Below the pieces are notes generated by a model that saw nothing but the letters and a program-made list of their open reading frames with translations, had not been told where the DNA came from and did no database searches. Positions 46,959 through 55,751 of a stretch of 64,000 nucleotides of DNA are shown in pieces. Numbering within the stretch: the first letter of the stretch is position 1; every line of letters begins with the position of its first letter. The stretch comes from Halomonas sp. A11-A (GTDB taxonomy: Bacteria > Pseudomonadota > Gammaproteobacteria > Pseudomonadales > Halomonadaceae): assembly GCF_003182195.1 (NCBI RefSeq), contig NZ_QGTM01000005.1:110073-174072 (forward strand), in the 5' to 3' direction. Made by a program: the position numbers and the translations under genes.

Positions 46959-47026
46959 TGTGGGATTTAAATAAAGTAGGTTACTTTTAAATATAGTTGG
47001 TAACTTGCAAATAAAGCTGGTAACTT
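46959..47026 (+). repeat. Tn7-like right end with three TnsB-binding-type repeats
   Basis: Terminus TGTGGG followed by three 18-base repeats at exactly 20-base spacing: 46969-46986 (AAATAAAGTAGGTTACTT), 46989-47006 (AAATATAGTTGGTAACTT) and 47009-47026 (AAATAAAGCTGGTAACTT). Tn7 right-end sites share the ATAAAGT/ATAGTT...ACT pattern. The repeats end 40 bases before tnsA, so TnsB binding probably also represses the tns promoter, as described for Tn7. Confidence 0.9.
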
Positions 47027-47066
47027 AGCTCCGTATACTTTATGTGCAATGTCGGAGGTACGGAGC

Positions 47067-47885
47067 TTGACCAGCTTATCCCTTGACTCTCGTTCACTTA
47101 AATGGGTTAAACAAGGTCGCGGAAAGGGGTCAGGAAAAGACTACCAACCCTGGTTGACCGTCAGAGACCTGCCTTCTGCTGGACGATCTCACCGCATCTG
47201 GGGATTCCAGACTCAACGAACCCACCATCTGTTGTCAGACCTAGAGCTGGCGGCGTTCTTTCTGTTTGATTGGAATCCATCTGTCACTGATATCCGGGAG
47301 CAATACCCTCTCCGATTAGAGGATACCATTGAGCTTGCAGCGCAAGCGCGTATCCGTCATCCCGAAGTACGAGGACAAATTCAAGTCATGTCCACGGATT
47401 TTCTAGTGGACACTAATAAGCCTGAGCTTCCCAGAATGGCTATTCAGGTAAAAACCTCTTCAGATCTTTCTAATTCTAGAACCATCGAAAAACTGGAGCT
47501 TGAACGGCGTTATTGGGCGTTAAAGGAAGTTCCATGGTATTTGCTGACAGAAAAACAAATTCCCAAGACCGTCACCAAAAATATTGCCTGGCTGTATCCA
47601 GCGCAATTGGTTCTGGATGGGATCGAAGATACTCTGAATATGGCTTCCCTTTACTTGGGCTTCTTTATTAATCATCCGACTTTACTGATTTCTCAAGTTT
47701 CGATGATGCTCGATCAAGCCTATTCACTCTCTCCAGGCGAGTCCCTGCAAAAGATACGTTCGCTGTTAGCCTTGAGGGTTTTCTTATTCGATATCAGAAA
47801 GCCTTGGTCAACGCTGGCTGTAGGGGAATTACAAGCATCTTCAGACATTGATTCATTGAGGAATTATTATGTTGCGAATCAATGA
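47067..47885 (+). CDS. tnsA: Tn7-type transposase endonuclease subunit TnsA
   Basis: Restriction-endonuclease-like subunit (272 residues) that cuts the 5' ends of the transposon, giving cut-and-paste movement with TnsB. GRGKGSGKDYQPWLTV, HHLLSDLELA, VMSTDFLVD and AIQVK match Tn7 TnsA. The catalytic residues correspond to Glu60, Asp111 and Lys129 here (E63, D114, K132 in Tn7). I prefer TTG 47067, seven bases after a GGAGGT; ATG 47049 in frame would add six residues but lacks a binding site. Overlaps tnsB by 17 bases. Confidence 0.95.
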   Translation: MTSLSLDSRSLKWVKQGRGKGSGKDYQPWLTVRDLPSAGRSHRIWGFQTQRTHHLLSDLELAAFFLFDWNPSVTDIREQYPLRLEDTIELAAQARIRHPEVRGQIQVMSTDFLVDTNKPELPRMAIQVKTSSDLSNSRTIEKLELERRYWALKEVPWYLLTEKQIPKTVTKNIAWLYPAQLVLDGIEDTLNMASLYLGFFINHPTLLISQVSMMLDQAYSLSPGESLQKIRSLLALRVFLFDIRKPWSTLAVGELQASSDIDSLRNYYVANQ

Positions 47886-49944
47886 TGTTGTGGCATTCGA
47901 AGAGGCTCGGTATCGAATTCTTGATGTCTCAGACATTCGATATACATGGATTAATGTTGATTCCGACAAAGCTTTCCCTGAACGGGTTTCCCTGGCAGAA
48001 GTGGAAGACTTCATTCTTTCTGAGACGTTAAAAAAAATTGATGACCCCTATTCCCATCTTGCCGCTCAGCTCCCGGAACACGGCTCAGTAGCACAGCAAA
48101 TTCGGGACAAGCGTATGGCCGTTATTGAGCCTTTAATACACCAACCGGATATCTATTATCGCAGTGGTCGAGGCGCACTGGTTCAGCAGGTTGTGAATGA
48201 ATCTGGAACAGCTAAAAAAACACTATATGCTTATCTTCGCCAATATTGGCAGCGAGGTTGCATACCGAACGCGCTTTTGCCGGACTACGATAAATCAGGC
48301 GGGCGAGGAAAAAAACGCACAGCTTCAGGAAAAAAATTAGGGCGTCCGAGAAGTATAGCACCGGGTACCGGCGCCATTGTAGATACTGGCGTTGAACGCA
48401 TGTTTCGCATTGTGCTTGATCGCCACTATCTGACGGAGAAGAATCATTCTCTACCCTATGCTCATCGACGCTTCGAGGACATGTTTGAAACGGCTCATCC
48501 CGATGTACCGAAAGAGAACTTCCCGACAGTTGCTCAACTACGTTATTTCTACGAGCGGGAATATGTCCGGCCTGAACGTATCCGGCTGAGAGCCAATAAA
48601 ATTGAATATCAAAAGGACATCAGACCGTTACAAGGAACAGCCACAACTGGGGTTCACGGTCCTGGTGCACGGTACGAGATCGACGCGACTATTGCCGATA
48701 TCTATCTGCTTTCCGCTGACAGACAAAAGATTATTGGCCGACCAACTTTGTACGTGGTTGTCGATGTCTATAGCAGATTGATTGCTGGTTTCTATGTGGG
48801 ATTTGAAAACCCCTCCTATGTGACGGCTATGTTGGCACTGGTCAACGCCATGATCGATAAATCTCAGATATGTCAGTCTTTCGGTTATGACATCGAGCCA
48901 GAGGATTGGCCGTCGATTGGACTGCCGGACGCCATTTTGGCTGATCGCGGTGAGTTGCTGGGCCATCAAATTGAATATCTGGAGCAGGCCTTTGGTGTTC
49001 GGATTGAAAATACACCACCTTATCGTGGGGATGCGAAGGGTATCGTTGAGCGGCATTTTCGCACTATTCAAGCAGACTTCAAGCCGTTTGCACCAGGAGT
49101 GGTTGCTGGAACCACCATCAAAAAGCGCGGCGGGAAAGATTATCGGTTGGATGCAACACTTACATTGGACGAATTCACTAAAATAATTATCGGCTCTATC
49201 CTGCATCGCAACCAGAGTTCGGTATTGGTCAAGTATGACCGCGATCCGGATATGCCGGATACACTCGCACCTGTACCAATTAATATCTGGCAATGGGGTA
49301 TTCAAAATCGTAGCGGACGGCTACGTAACACATCGGAGTCGGCGCTGAAGCTGGCATTGTTGCCTCGTCAAAAAGTAACGCTTTCCGATTACGGTATTCA
49401 ATGCTTCGGTGCCTTTTATACCTGTAGGGAGCTGCTGGCGTCTGGCTGGCTCCATAGAACCGGGCAACAGCGACCTGGCCCCTTTATGGCGGCGTATGAC
49501 CCCGCGGTAACCGACATCATTTATGTCTTCCCAGATGCAACAAAATCAGATTATTGGGAGTGCTCGCTAACAGACCGCTCAAGGGAATTTAGGGGCCGGT
49601 CGATGTGGGAGTTATGGGACAGCCAGCAGCAACAACGAAAATCAACAGCAGCAGCTAAATTGAAAGAGAGGGAAAGCAAAAGATCGCTGGAAAATGTGAT
49701 TCAGGAAACCATCCAAAACGCGGAAAAGCTACGTCCTTCCTACTTTGGTGAATCAAAAACAGAAACTTTGGTTGGCATCAATCAAAACCGACGGGAAGCC
49801 CGTGAGCAGGAACGCCAGAAACGTCGAGCGGATAACAAGGCTACTGAGCCGAAACCCAAAGCAGATGTCAGGTATTTGACTGATCAGCCCGAAGATGGGG
49901 CTTTCCCAGATTTTCTGGATGACCTGTTTGGAGATGATGAATGA
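47869..49944 (+). CDS. tnsB: Tn7-type DDE transposase TnsB
   Basis: Recombinase (691 residues; Tn7 702) that binds the end repeats, cuts 3' ends and joins them to target DNA. The DDE triad is Asp272 (YEIDATIADIY), Asp359 (LADRGE) and Glu394 (AKGIVE), within one or two positions of Tn7 numbering. N-terminal DNA-binding domains include YAYLRQYWQRG and LPYAHRRFEDMF; the lysine-rich tail past residue 580 contacts TnsC in Tn7. Overlaps tnsA and tnsC, so the unit is translated together. Confidence 0.97.
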   Translation: MLRINDVVAFEEARYRILDVSDIRYTWINVDSDKAFPERVSLAEVEDFILSETLKKIDDPYSHLAAQLPEHGSVAQQIRDKRMAVIEPLIHQPDIYYRSGRGALVQQVVNESGTAKKTLYAYLRQYWQRGCIPNALLPDYDKSGGRGKKRTASGKKLGRPRSIAPGTGAIVDTGVERMFRIVLDRHYLTEKNHSLPYAHRRFEDMFETAHPDVPKENFPTVAQLRYFYEREYVRPERIRLRANKIEYQKDIRPLQGTATTGVHGPGARYEIDATIADIYLLSADRQKIIGRPTLYVVVDVYSRLIAGFYVGFENPSYVTAMLALVNAMIDKSQICQSFGYDIEPEDWPSIGLPDAILADRGELLGHQIEYLEQAFGVRIENTPPYRGDAKGIVERHFRTIQADFKPFAPGVVAGTTIKKRGGKDYRLDATLTLDEFTKIIIGSILHRNQSSVLVKYDRDPDMPDTLAPVPINIWQWGIQNRSGRLRNTSESALKLALLPRQKVTLSDYGIQCFGAFYTCRELLASGWLHRTGQQRPGPFMAAYDPAVTDIIYVFPDATKSDYWECSLTDRSREFRGRSMWELWDSQQQQRKSTAAAKLKERESKRSLENVIQETIQNAEKLRPSYFGESKTETLVGINQNRREAREQERQKRRADNKATEPKPKADVRYLTDQPEDGAFPDFLDDLFGDDE

Positions 49945-51596
49945 CGCTACCCAAAGGCATGGTGCAGGCAATTTATAATGATACCGGGATAAGTCAGTAC
50001 CAAGGAAACCCGCTCATTGAAGCTTTGCCGCCGATTCTGGACCGGCGTCAGCTAAAGGACGGGTTATCGGGTCAAATTACGTTTCGCCCAACCGACGTCT
50101 ATCTTGATGGCCAGACCCGTATTCATGTCATATCTCAATTACTTGATAATTTTTTCCAGCCGCTATCCCGTCACATTGAACTGGAGTCAAAATTATCAGT
50201 CATGCTTCGACAAGGGTATGTTGGCAGAAATCTGGCGACAGGCGAACTGAATGCCCACATCCAGAATGGTTATGAGCGTGTCATGCAGGGGGATTTGGCT
50301 GTTTTCCGGTTCGAGCATGTGGAATCCACCGCTAAGAGTCTGGCTTTCATCGGTTGTTCTGGTTCAGGCAAGACAAGCTCATTGAACCGTATTCTGGCAA
50401 CCTATCCCCAGTTGATATATCACGAAGCCTACAACTTCACACAGATCGTTTTCCTTAAAATTGACTGCCCGCATGACGGTTCGTTGAAAAGCCTGTGTCA
50501 TAACTTCTTTCGGGAAATTGACGCGGTACTCGCCACGAATTACGTACGTCGCTACGTGGAAAAACGACATAGCGTAGAAACCTTGATTGCGGTAATGGCA
50601 CACATTGCCAACACCCACGCAATTGGACTGTTAGTGATTGATGAAATCCAGCATCTGAGTGTTAAGAATTCAGGTGGTGCCGAGCGCATGCTCAATTTCT
50701 TTGTCACACTGGTTAATGAAATTTCGGTCCCGGTTGTCATGGTGGGGACACCAAAGGCCAGATCTGTCTTTGAACTGGATCTGCGGTCCGCTCGTCGTGG
50801 TGCAGGTTTTGGTTCAATACTATGGGAGCCTTTAAGCAAACCATCAGGCGAGCAGGAGGTATCCCGTACCGAGTGGGGAGCCTTCACTGGCCGTTTGTGG
50901 AAGTATCAATGGCTGACTAAAGCATCCCCTGAAGTGACCGATGAGATTAGATATACTTGGTACGAGCTTTCACAAGGCATTATGGATGTCGTCATCAAGT
51001 TGTTTGTTTTGTCACAGATCCGGGCTGTTGTCACCGGCATTGAGCGCATTACCCCCGCCTTGATGCGAAAGGTCTACCAGGATGAGCTAAAACCTATCCA
51101 CCCCATGATTGATGCGTTACGGTCGGGTGATGTGACAAAAATTGCGCGTTACTCAGATCTGACTATCCCCGACGTGGATAGAAAAATACTGGAACTGAGC
51201 CACCTGCTGCGTTCCAACCAGGAAAGCATTGATACCGTAGTCAAGTATGGGGGTAATGAACAAGCTGTTCGTTTGCATAATATGCTGGTTGATATGGGGT
51301 ATGCCTCTGAGCTGCTTGAACCTCTGATCAACAGAGCTTTTGAGGATCATCCAGGCCTTGTGATGAAGGATCTTATGCCGCTGATCCTCTCTTGGTATCA
51401 GAGTGCAGAGATAGAAAAGCCAGCGTCATCCACCCCCAAACTTAAGGCGATGAAGAAAGCTGACTGGCATACCCTGGATTCAGAAGACTTGCGCTTTCTA
51501 TTCTCTCAGTCCGCCAATGAGGAAATCTTCCAGGAATCACTTGGCTGCAACGGCTTGCTTTTTGATGCCCAAGACTGGGTTAATTCCTTTGGGTGA
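49941..51596 (+). CDS. tnsC: Tn7-type AAA+ regulator TnsC
   Basis: ATP-dependent matchmaker (551 residues; Tn7 555) linking the TnsAB transposase to the target complex and giving target immunity. Walker A GCSGSGKT at 138-145 and Walker B LLVIDEIQHL are intact. Start ATG 49941 overlaps the tnsB stop (ATGA) and the stop overlaps the tnsD start (TGATG). Confidence 0.97.
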   Translation: MTLPKGMVQAIYNDTGISQYQGNPLIEALPPILDRRQLKDGLSGQITFRPTDVYLDGQTRIHVISQLLDNFFQPLSRHIELESKLSVMLRQGYVGRNLATGELNAHIQNGYERVMQGDLAVFRFEHVESTAKSLAFIGCSGSGKTSSLNRILATYPQLIYHEAYNFTQIVFLKIDCPHDGSLKSLCHNFFREIDAVLATNYVRRYVEKRHSVETLIAVMAHIANTHAIGLLVIDEIQHLSVKNSGGAERMLNFFVTLVNEISVPVVMVGTPKARSVFELDLRSARRGAGFGSILWEPLSKPSGEQEVSRTEWGAFTGRLWKYQWLTKASPEVTDEIRYTWYELSQGIMDVVIKLFVLSQIRAVVTGIERITPALMRKVYQDELKPIHPMIDALRSGDVTKIARYSDLTIPDVDRKILELSHLLRSNQESIDTVVKYGGNEQAVRLHNMLVDMGYASELLEPLINRAFEDHPGLVMKDLMPLILSWYQSAEIEKPASSTPKLKAMKKADWHTLDSEDLRFLFSQSANEEIFQESLGCNGLLFDAQDWVNSFG

Positions 51597-53143
51597 TGGC
51601 CGTGTTGAATTTTCCTATACCTTACACAGAGGAGTTGATGTATAGCGCCGTGGCAAGAGCGGGTGTCCGGCAAGGGCTGACCAGCCCAAAGCAACTGTTG
51701 GATGAGGTCTTCGAATCTCGCAGTATTATCGCAACGATAGACTTACCTAACCATATTGCAACGCTCTCTCGCTGGCTTCCAGAGGAGTTCACACCCGAAA
51801 AATTGATCTACAGCCATACTTTATTTCCGCTTTACGCACCTTTTGTTCCAGAGGCTCGACGGCTTCAGTGCATGAATTGGTTGTACCAGGGTTCTCAGGG
51901 TGCCGCTCATCTGGCATTAGGAGTTTCCGCCTCTCGCATTAAATCCCCGCGTTTTGTCAGGTACTGCCCCGGTTGCATAGCCGCTCAACGTGAACAATTT
52001 TGTGAGTATTTTTGGCGACGAGAATGGCAGGTTGCCGGGGTGGAATCGTGCCCCGAACACGGTGTGTTGATGGATACGCGGATTGCTCGCCCCCTGATTG
52101 AACGTCATCGCTTTATCGCTGCTGCACCTGAACACTGTCATGAGACTAAACAGCAAAAGGGAATGGGAGTATCTGATTGGATAACCACTCAGGTGCGATG
52201 GTTGTTAGTTCGGCCGGCGCAAGCGTCCCCCAGTTTTGAGCAATGGACAGAGTATTATCGCAGCCTTGCTTATCGACTGGGTTTTTATCGGGGAAAAGCC
52301 CAAATTGACCACTCAGTGATAAAAAATAAGGTATTAAAGGTGTGGCCTGCCGCTTGGTTAATCCGAAACCGTCTGATGCCTCCCAGTTCCGATATTGATG
52401 ACTCAGACTGGCTGAAAGCAATCTTCCGCAAGCATCGAAAAAGTTTCAATTATCTTCAGCATATTGTTGTTCATCAGGCATTGCTGGATAACCACTGGCA
52501 GATAGACGATGTGCTTGATGAAGTTAGCCGGAAACCAACACGTAAAACGCCACAACAAGTTAAGGTTGTGATGCAACAGTCGAGCAGTCAAACGCCAGAT
52601 CAGGAAGCTTGGCTCGAATTGTTGTCATCTCGTCAACCCCTTCAAGCCAGAAAAAAATCACCGGATTTGTATGCCAGGCTCTATCGGAATCATCGCGACT
52701 GGCTGTTGGACGTTAACCATCGTTATGCACAAGACAAGGCAAACCATAACGTACCACGTATTGATTGGGACAAACGGGATCGGGAATATCTGCAAGCACT
52801 TCGACAACTGGCTACGTTTTTGAATGCAAATATACAAGGGCCCAGGCGCTCAAGAACCTACTACCTTAAGTTGCTTGGCAATCTCTCAACCCTTGAGAAA
52901 AACCTCCATCAAATGCCATGTACATCGGCATTTTTGGTGGCTAATTCGGAAAGCGTTCCCCAGTACCAGATCCGACGCTTGCAAAATGCCTATGACGATT
53001 TACGGGTTCTCTTTGAGTCGCCGCCAAGGTGGCGATTGTTGCGAAACGCCGGATTGAGTGAAGAACGAATGATGGAGCCTGCCAGGCAGTATTTGGAAAA
53101 TTTAGTGGATACGGAACATGAAGTTCAAAGGTATAGAAAATAA
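51596..53143 (+). CDS. tnsD: Tn7 target-site selector TnsD (TniQ family)
   Basis: Sequence-specific DNA-binding protein (515 residues; Tn7 508) that recognises the glmS end and recruits TnsC. NFPIPYTEELMYSAVARAGVRQG is the TniQ N-terminus; zinc-ligand motifs CPGC and CPEHG follow; SIFRKHRKSFNYLQH-type LKAIFRKHRKSFNYLQH and ESVPQYQIRRLQNAY match TnsD. The insertion after glmS in this window agrees with its activity. ATG 51596 is chosen; GTG 51602 would give MLNFPIPY, which aligns even better with Tn7. Overlaps the start of tnsE by 26 bases. Confidence 0.95.
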   Translation: MAVLNFPIPYTEELMYSAVARAGVRQGLTSPKQLLDEVFESRSIIATIDLPNHIATLSRWLPEEFTPEKLIYSHTLFPLYAPFVPEARRLQCMNWLYQGSQGAAHLALGVSASRIKSPRFVRYCPGCIAAQREQFCEYFWRREWQVAGVESCPEHGVLMDTRIARPLIERHRFIAAAPEHCHETKQQKGMGVSDWITTQVRWLLVRPAQASPSFEQWTEYYRSLAYRLGFYRGKAQIDHSVIKNKVLKVWPAAWLIRNRLMPPSSDIDDSDWLKAIFRKHRKSFNYLQHIVVHQALLDNHWQIDDVLDEVSRKPTRKTPQQVKVVMQQSSSQTPDQEAWLELLSSRQPLQARKKSPDLYARLYRNHRDWLLDVNHRYAQDKANHNVPRIDWDKRDREYLQALRQLATFLNANIQGPRRSRTYYLKLLGNLSTLEKNLHQMPCTSAFLVANSESVPQYQIRRLQNAYDDLRVLFESPPRWRLLRNAGLSEERMMEPARQYLENLVDTEHEVQRYRK

Positions 53144-53627
53144 CAGTGTTATCCGGGAGATTGGCTCTTTATTTCGCCGCCATGATGGCCCTGATTGGCA
53201 CATTAATGTCAAACTGGCACCAGGCCAAAAGAAACAATATTTTGGTGTCTCTCAAATTCCGGTCTTAGCAAGACGCAGGGTGGTCAATGCAAGCGAACAA
53301 CCACGCCCTGCCGGATTCCAGTCCCGTATTGTGATAGAAAATACTCGTCATTGGCGTACTGAACCTATCGAAGCCTGTCCAATTCCGGTGGTAAATCGGC
53401 AGGATGATGGACAGCAATGGTGCTTTAATTTTGAATTTGGTGGAACGCAGTATTATCTTCCTCAGCTCGAATTAGCGCGAGTGCTGTTCTTCCACCACGC
53501 CTATATAACGCGTTTAGCTTTGATCCCCTGTCAGGCGACACGTAAAACTGACCCCCAGGCGACACGGAAAATTGACCCCTCCGTGAGCTCACCAGGAGGG
53601 TCCGCCCATGAAGAAATCCGGATATAA
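53118..53627 (+). pseudogene. tnsE: tnsE, 5' fragment, cut by IS21-family insertion
   Basis: First 137 codons (53118-53528) of the Tn7 targeting protein TnsE: IGSLFRRHDGPDWHINV and YYLPQLELARVLFF align with Tn7 TnsE (IGHLFRNSGHKEWRIFV, YHIPQLELARSLF). After codon 137 the frame enters the IS left end and adds 32 IS-encoded residues before stopping inside istA. TnsE normally steers transposition to replicating, conjugal DNA through the sliding clamp; this fragment lacks the C-terminal DNA-binding part and is unlikely to work. Confidence 0.93.
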
Positions 53628-54915
53628 CGTTCCCCACACTCAGGTACGAGGGGAACCGATGCAGAGCCCAGAGGATGTCGCCGCCATGCTGCGCCTGAAG
53701 GCCTGTGGTTGGGGAACGAAGCGCATCGCCGATGAACTCGGTGTCAGCAGGAACACCGTCAAGCGCTACCTGCGTCAGGGCGGCTGGGCACCCTACGCGA
53801 GCCCGCAGCGCAGCAAGTCGCTGGAAGGGCTGGAGGAATGGCTGAAGGCCCGCTTCCTGCAACACGCCGGCAACGCTGCCGTGGTCTTGCAGGATCTGCA
53901 GCTCGAGCACGGTCTCACGGTCAGCCTGCGCACGGTGGAGCGCGCCTGCGCGCCCTTCCGCCAGGCACTGGCTGCCGAAGCCAAGGCCACGGTGAGGTTC
54001 GAGACGCCGCCCGGCAAGCAGCTGCAGATCGACTTCGGCAGCCGCCACATCACCATCGATGGGGAGTCGGTCAAGGTCTTCCTGTTTGTCGCCACCCTGG
54101 GCTACTCCCGCCGCCTCTACGTCCGTGCCTTCCGGCACGAGCGGCAGTCGGCGTGGTTCGCCGGCCTGGAGGGCGCCTTCCGCCACTTTGGCGGGGTGCC
54201 AGAGCAGGTACTGCTGGATAACGCCCGGGCGCTGGTCGACCACCACAACGCGGCGACCCGCGAAGTCGTGTTCAACGAGCGGCTGGCGGCCTTTGCGCGC
54301 TACTGGGGGTTCCGGCCGGTGGCCTGTGCGCCGTACCGCGCCCGCACCAAGGGCAAGGACGAGCGTGGCGTTGGCTACGTGAAGCGTAACGCCATCGCCG
54401 GCCGGACCTTCGCCACCTGGGCGGCGCTGGAGGCCCACCTGAGTTGGTGGATGCGCGAGATCGCCGACCAGCGGGTGCATGGCACCACCGGCGAGCTGCC
54501 GGCGGTGCGCTTCATCGCCGAACAGGCCAGCCTGCAACCGCTCAACGATCGGGCGCCCTTCGAGCAGGCCCGGGAGCTGAACCGGCGGGTCCAGCGCGAC
54601 GCCACCGTGGAGGTCGACACCAACCGCTACAGCGTGCCCTGGCGCCTGGTCGGTGAGCCTGTCCAGGTCAGCGTGACCGACGGCGAACTGCGGGTGCATC
54701 ACGCCGGCCGTGAGGTGGCCCGCCACCCGGAGCTGGGCGGGCGCCGCCAGGTGCGCTGCCTGCCGGAGCATCTGCAGGGCATCGTCGGCTACCGATCACC
54801 CAAGGCGGACACCGAGGAGGTCGTGGCGTCCAGCGAGGTCGTGACCACCTTGCCGCCGGCCGCGCTGCAGCGCGACCTGACCGAGTACGAAGCCGTGGTG
54901 GGAGGTGGCTGGTGA
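53608..54915 (+). CDS. istA: IS21-family transposase IstA
   Basis: DDE transposase of 435 residues. An N-terminal helix-turn-helix (GWGTKRIADELGVSRNTVKRYL) is followed by the integrase core: aspartates in LQIDFGSR and VLLDNARAL and a glutamate in KDERGVGYVKRN. ACCAGGAGGG precedes the ATG. Its stop overlaps istB. The incoming tnsE fragment terminates 20 bases inside istA, so its translation may be partly coupled to the tns transcript. Confidence 0.95.
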   Translation: MKKSGYNVPHTQVRGEPMQSPEDVAAMLRLKACGWGTKRIADELGVSRNTVKRYLRQGGWAPYASPQRSKSLEGLEEWLKARFLQHAGNAAVVLQDLQLEHGLTVSLRTVERACAPFRQALAAEAKATVRFETPPGKQLQIDFGSRHITIDGESVKVFLFVATLGYSRRLYVRAFRHERQSAWFAGLEGAFRHFGGVPEQVLLDNARALVDHHNAATREVVFNERLAAFARYWGFRPVACAPYRARTKGKDERGVGYVKRNAIAGRTFATWAALEAHLSWWMREIADQRVHGTTGELPAVRFIAEQASLQPLNDRAPFEQARELNRRVQRDATVEVDTNRYSVPWRLVGEPVQVSVTDGELRVHHAGREVARHPELGGRRQVRCLPEHLQGIVGYRSPKADTEEVVASSEVVTTLPPAALQRDLTEYEAVVGGGW

Positions 54916-55712
54916 TGACGACGCCGGAGACTGAGCGCCTGGACGCCATGCTGACGCGTCTCAAGCTGACCGCCATCCGCGAGCGGCTCGACACGCTGCT
55001 CGACGAAGCCGCACGCCGGGAGTTGACCCTGCGCGAGACGCTGGCCTACCTGTGCGAGCAGGAGGTGGCCCATAAGGAGCAGCGGCGCATCCAGATGGGG
55101 CTGAGCATCGCCCGCTTCCCGTTCCTGCGCACTCTGGAAGGGTTCGACTTCAGCGCCCAGCCTGCCGTCGATCCCGGTCAGATCCGTGAGCTGGCCTGCG
55201 GGCGCTGGATCGCCAACGGCGACGCCCTGCTGCTGCTCGGCCCGCCGGGCGTGGGCAAAAGCCATCTCGCCGTGGCACTGGGCCGGGAGGCGGTCAAGGC
55301 TGGCTACTCCGTGCTGTTCACCACCGCCACGGCACTGATCACCCAACTGGTCCAGGCCCATGCCAATGGCGCCCTGGAGGAGCGGCTGAGGCACTTCGCC
55401 AAGCCCAAGCTATTGATCATCGACGAATTGGGTTACCTACCGCTGGAGCCGGGTGCGGCCAACCTGTTCTTCCAACTGGTTACCCGGCGCTACGAACGCG
55501 GCAGCCTGTTGGTCACCAGCAACCGGGCGGTCAGCGAGTGGGGCGAGGTGTTCGGTGATGCCGTGGTGGCCACCGCCATCCTCGACCGACTGCTGCATCA
55601 CAGTCACGTCATCACCATCCGCGGTGACAGTTACCGACTGCGCGCCAAGCGCAAGGCCGGGCTGATCAAGCCCGATTCCATCCACCATGACGAGCAGGTC
55701 GTCAGAGGGTAA
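54915..55712 (+). CDS. istB: IS21-family helper ATPase IstB
   Basis: AAA+ ATPase of 265 residues that assists IstA in strand transfer; related to DnaC. Walker A GPPGVGKSHLAVALG and Walker B LLIIDELGYLPL are intact. ATG 54915 overlaps the istA TGA (TGATG); a GTG at 54912 is an alternative. GGAGGT lies eight bases upstream. Both ist genes are full length, so the IS looks mobile. Confidence 0.95.
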   Translation: MTTPETERLDAMLTRLKLTAIRERLDTLLDEAARRELTLRETLAYLCEQEVAHKEQRRIQMGLSIARFPFLRTLEGFDFSAQPAVDPGQIRELACGRWIANGDALLLLGPPGVGKSHLAVALGREAVKAGYSVLFTTATALITQLVQAHANGALEERLRHFAKPKLLIIDELGYLPLEPGAANLFFQLVTRRYERGSLLVTSNRAVSEWGEVFGDAVVATAILDRLLHHSHVITIRGDSYRLRAKRKAGLIKPDSIHHDEQVVRG

Positions 55713-55751
55713 GGGGGTCAGATTTCACTGTCGCCAGGGGGTCACTTTCTG

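Noticed and set aside
46935..47066. Search for a CRISPR-associated Tn7-like system near the right end
   Set aside because: No cas genes or repeat-spacer array are present; the element has TnsA, TnsD and TnsE and uses the classical glmS site.
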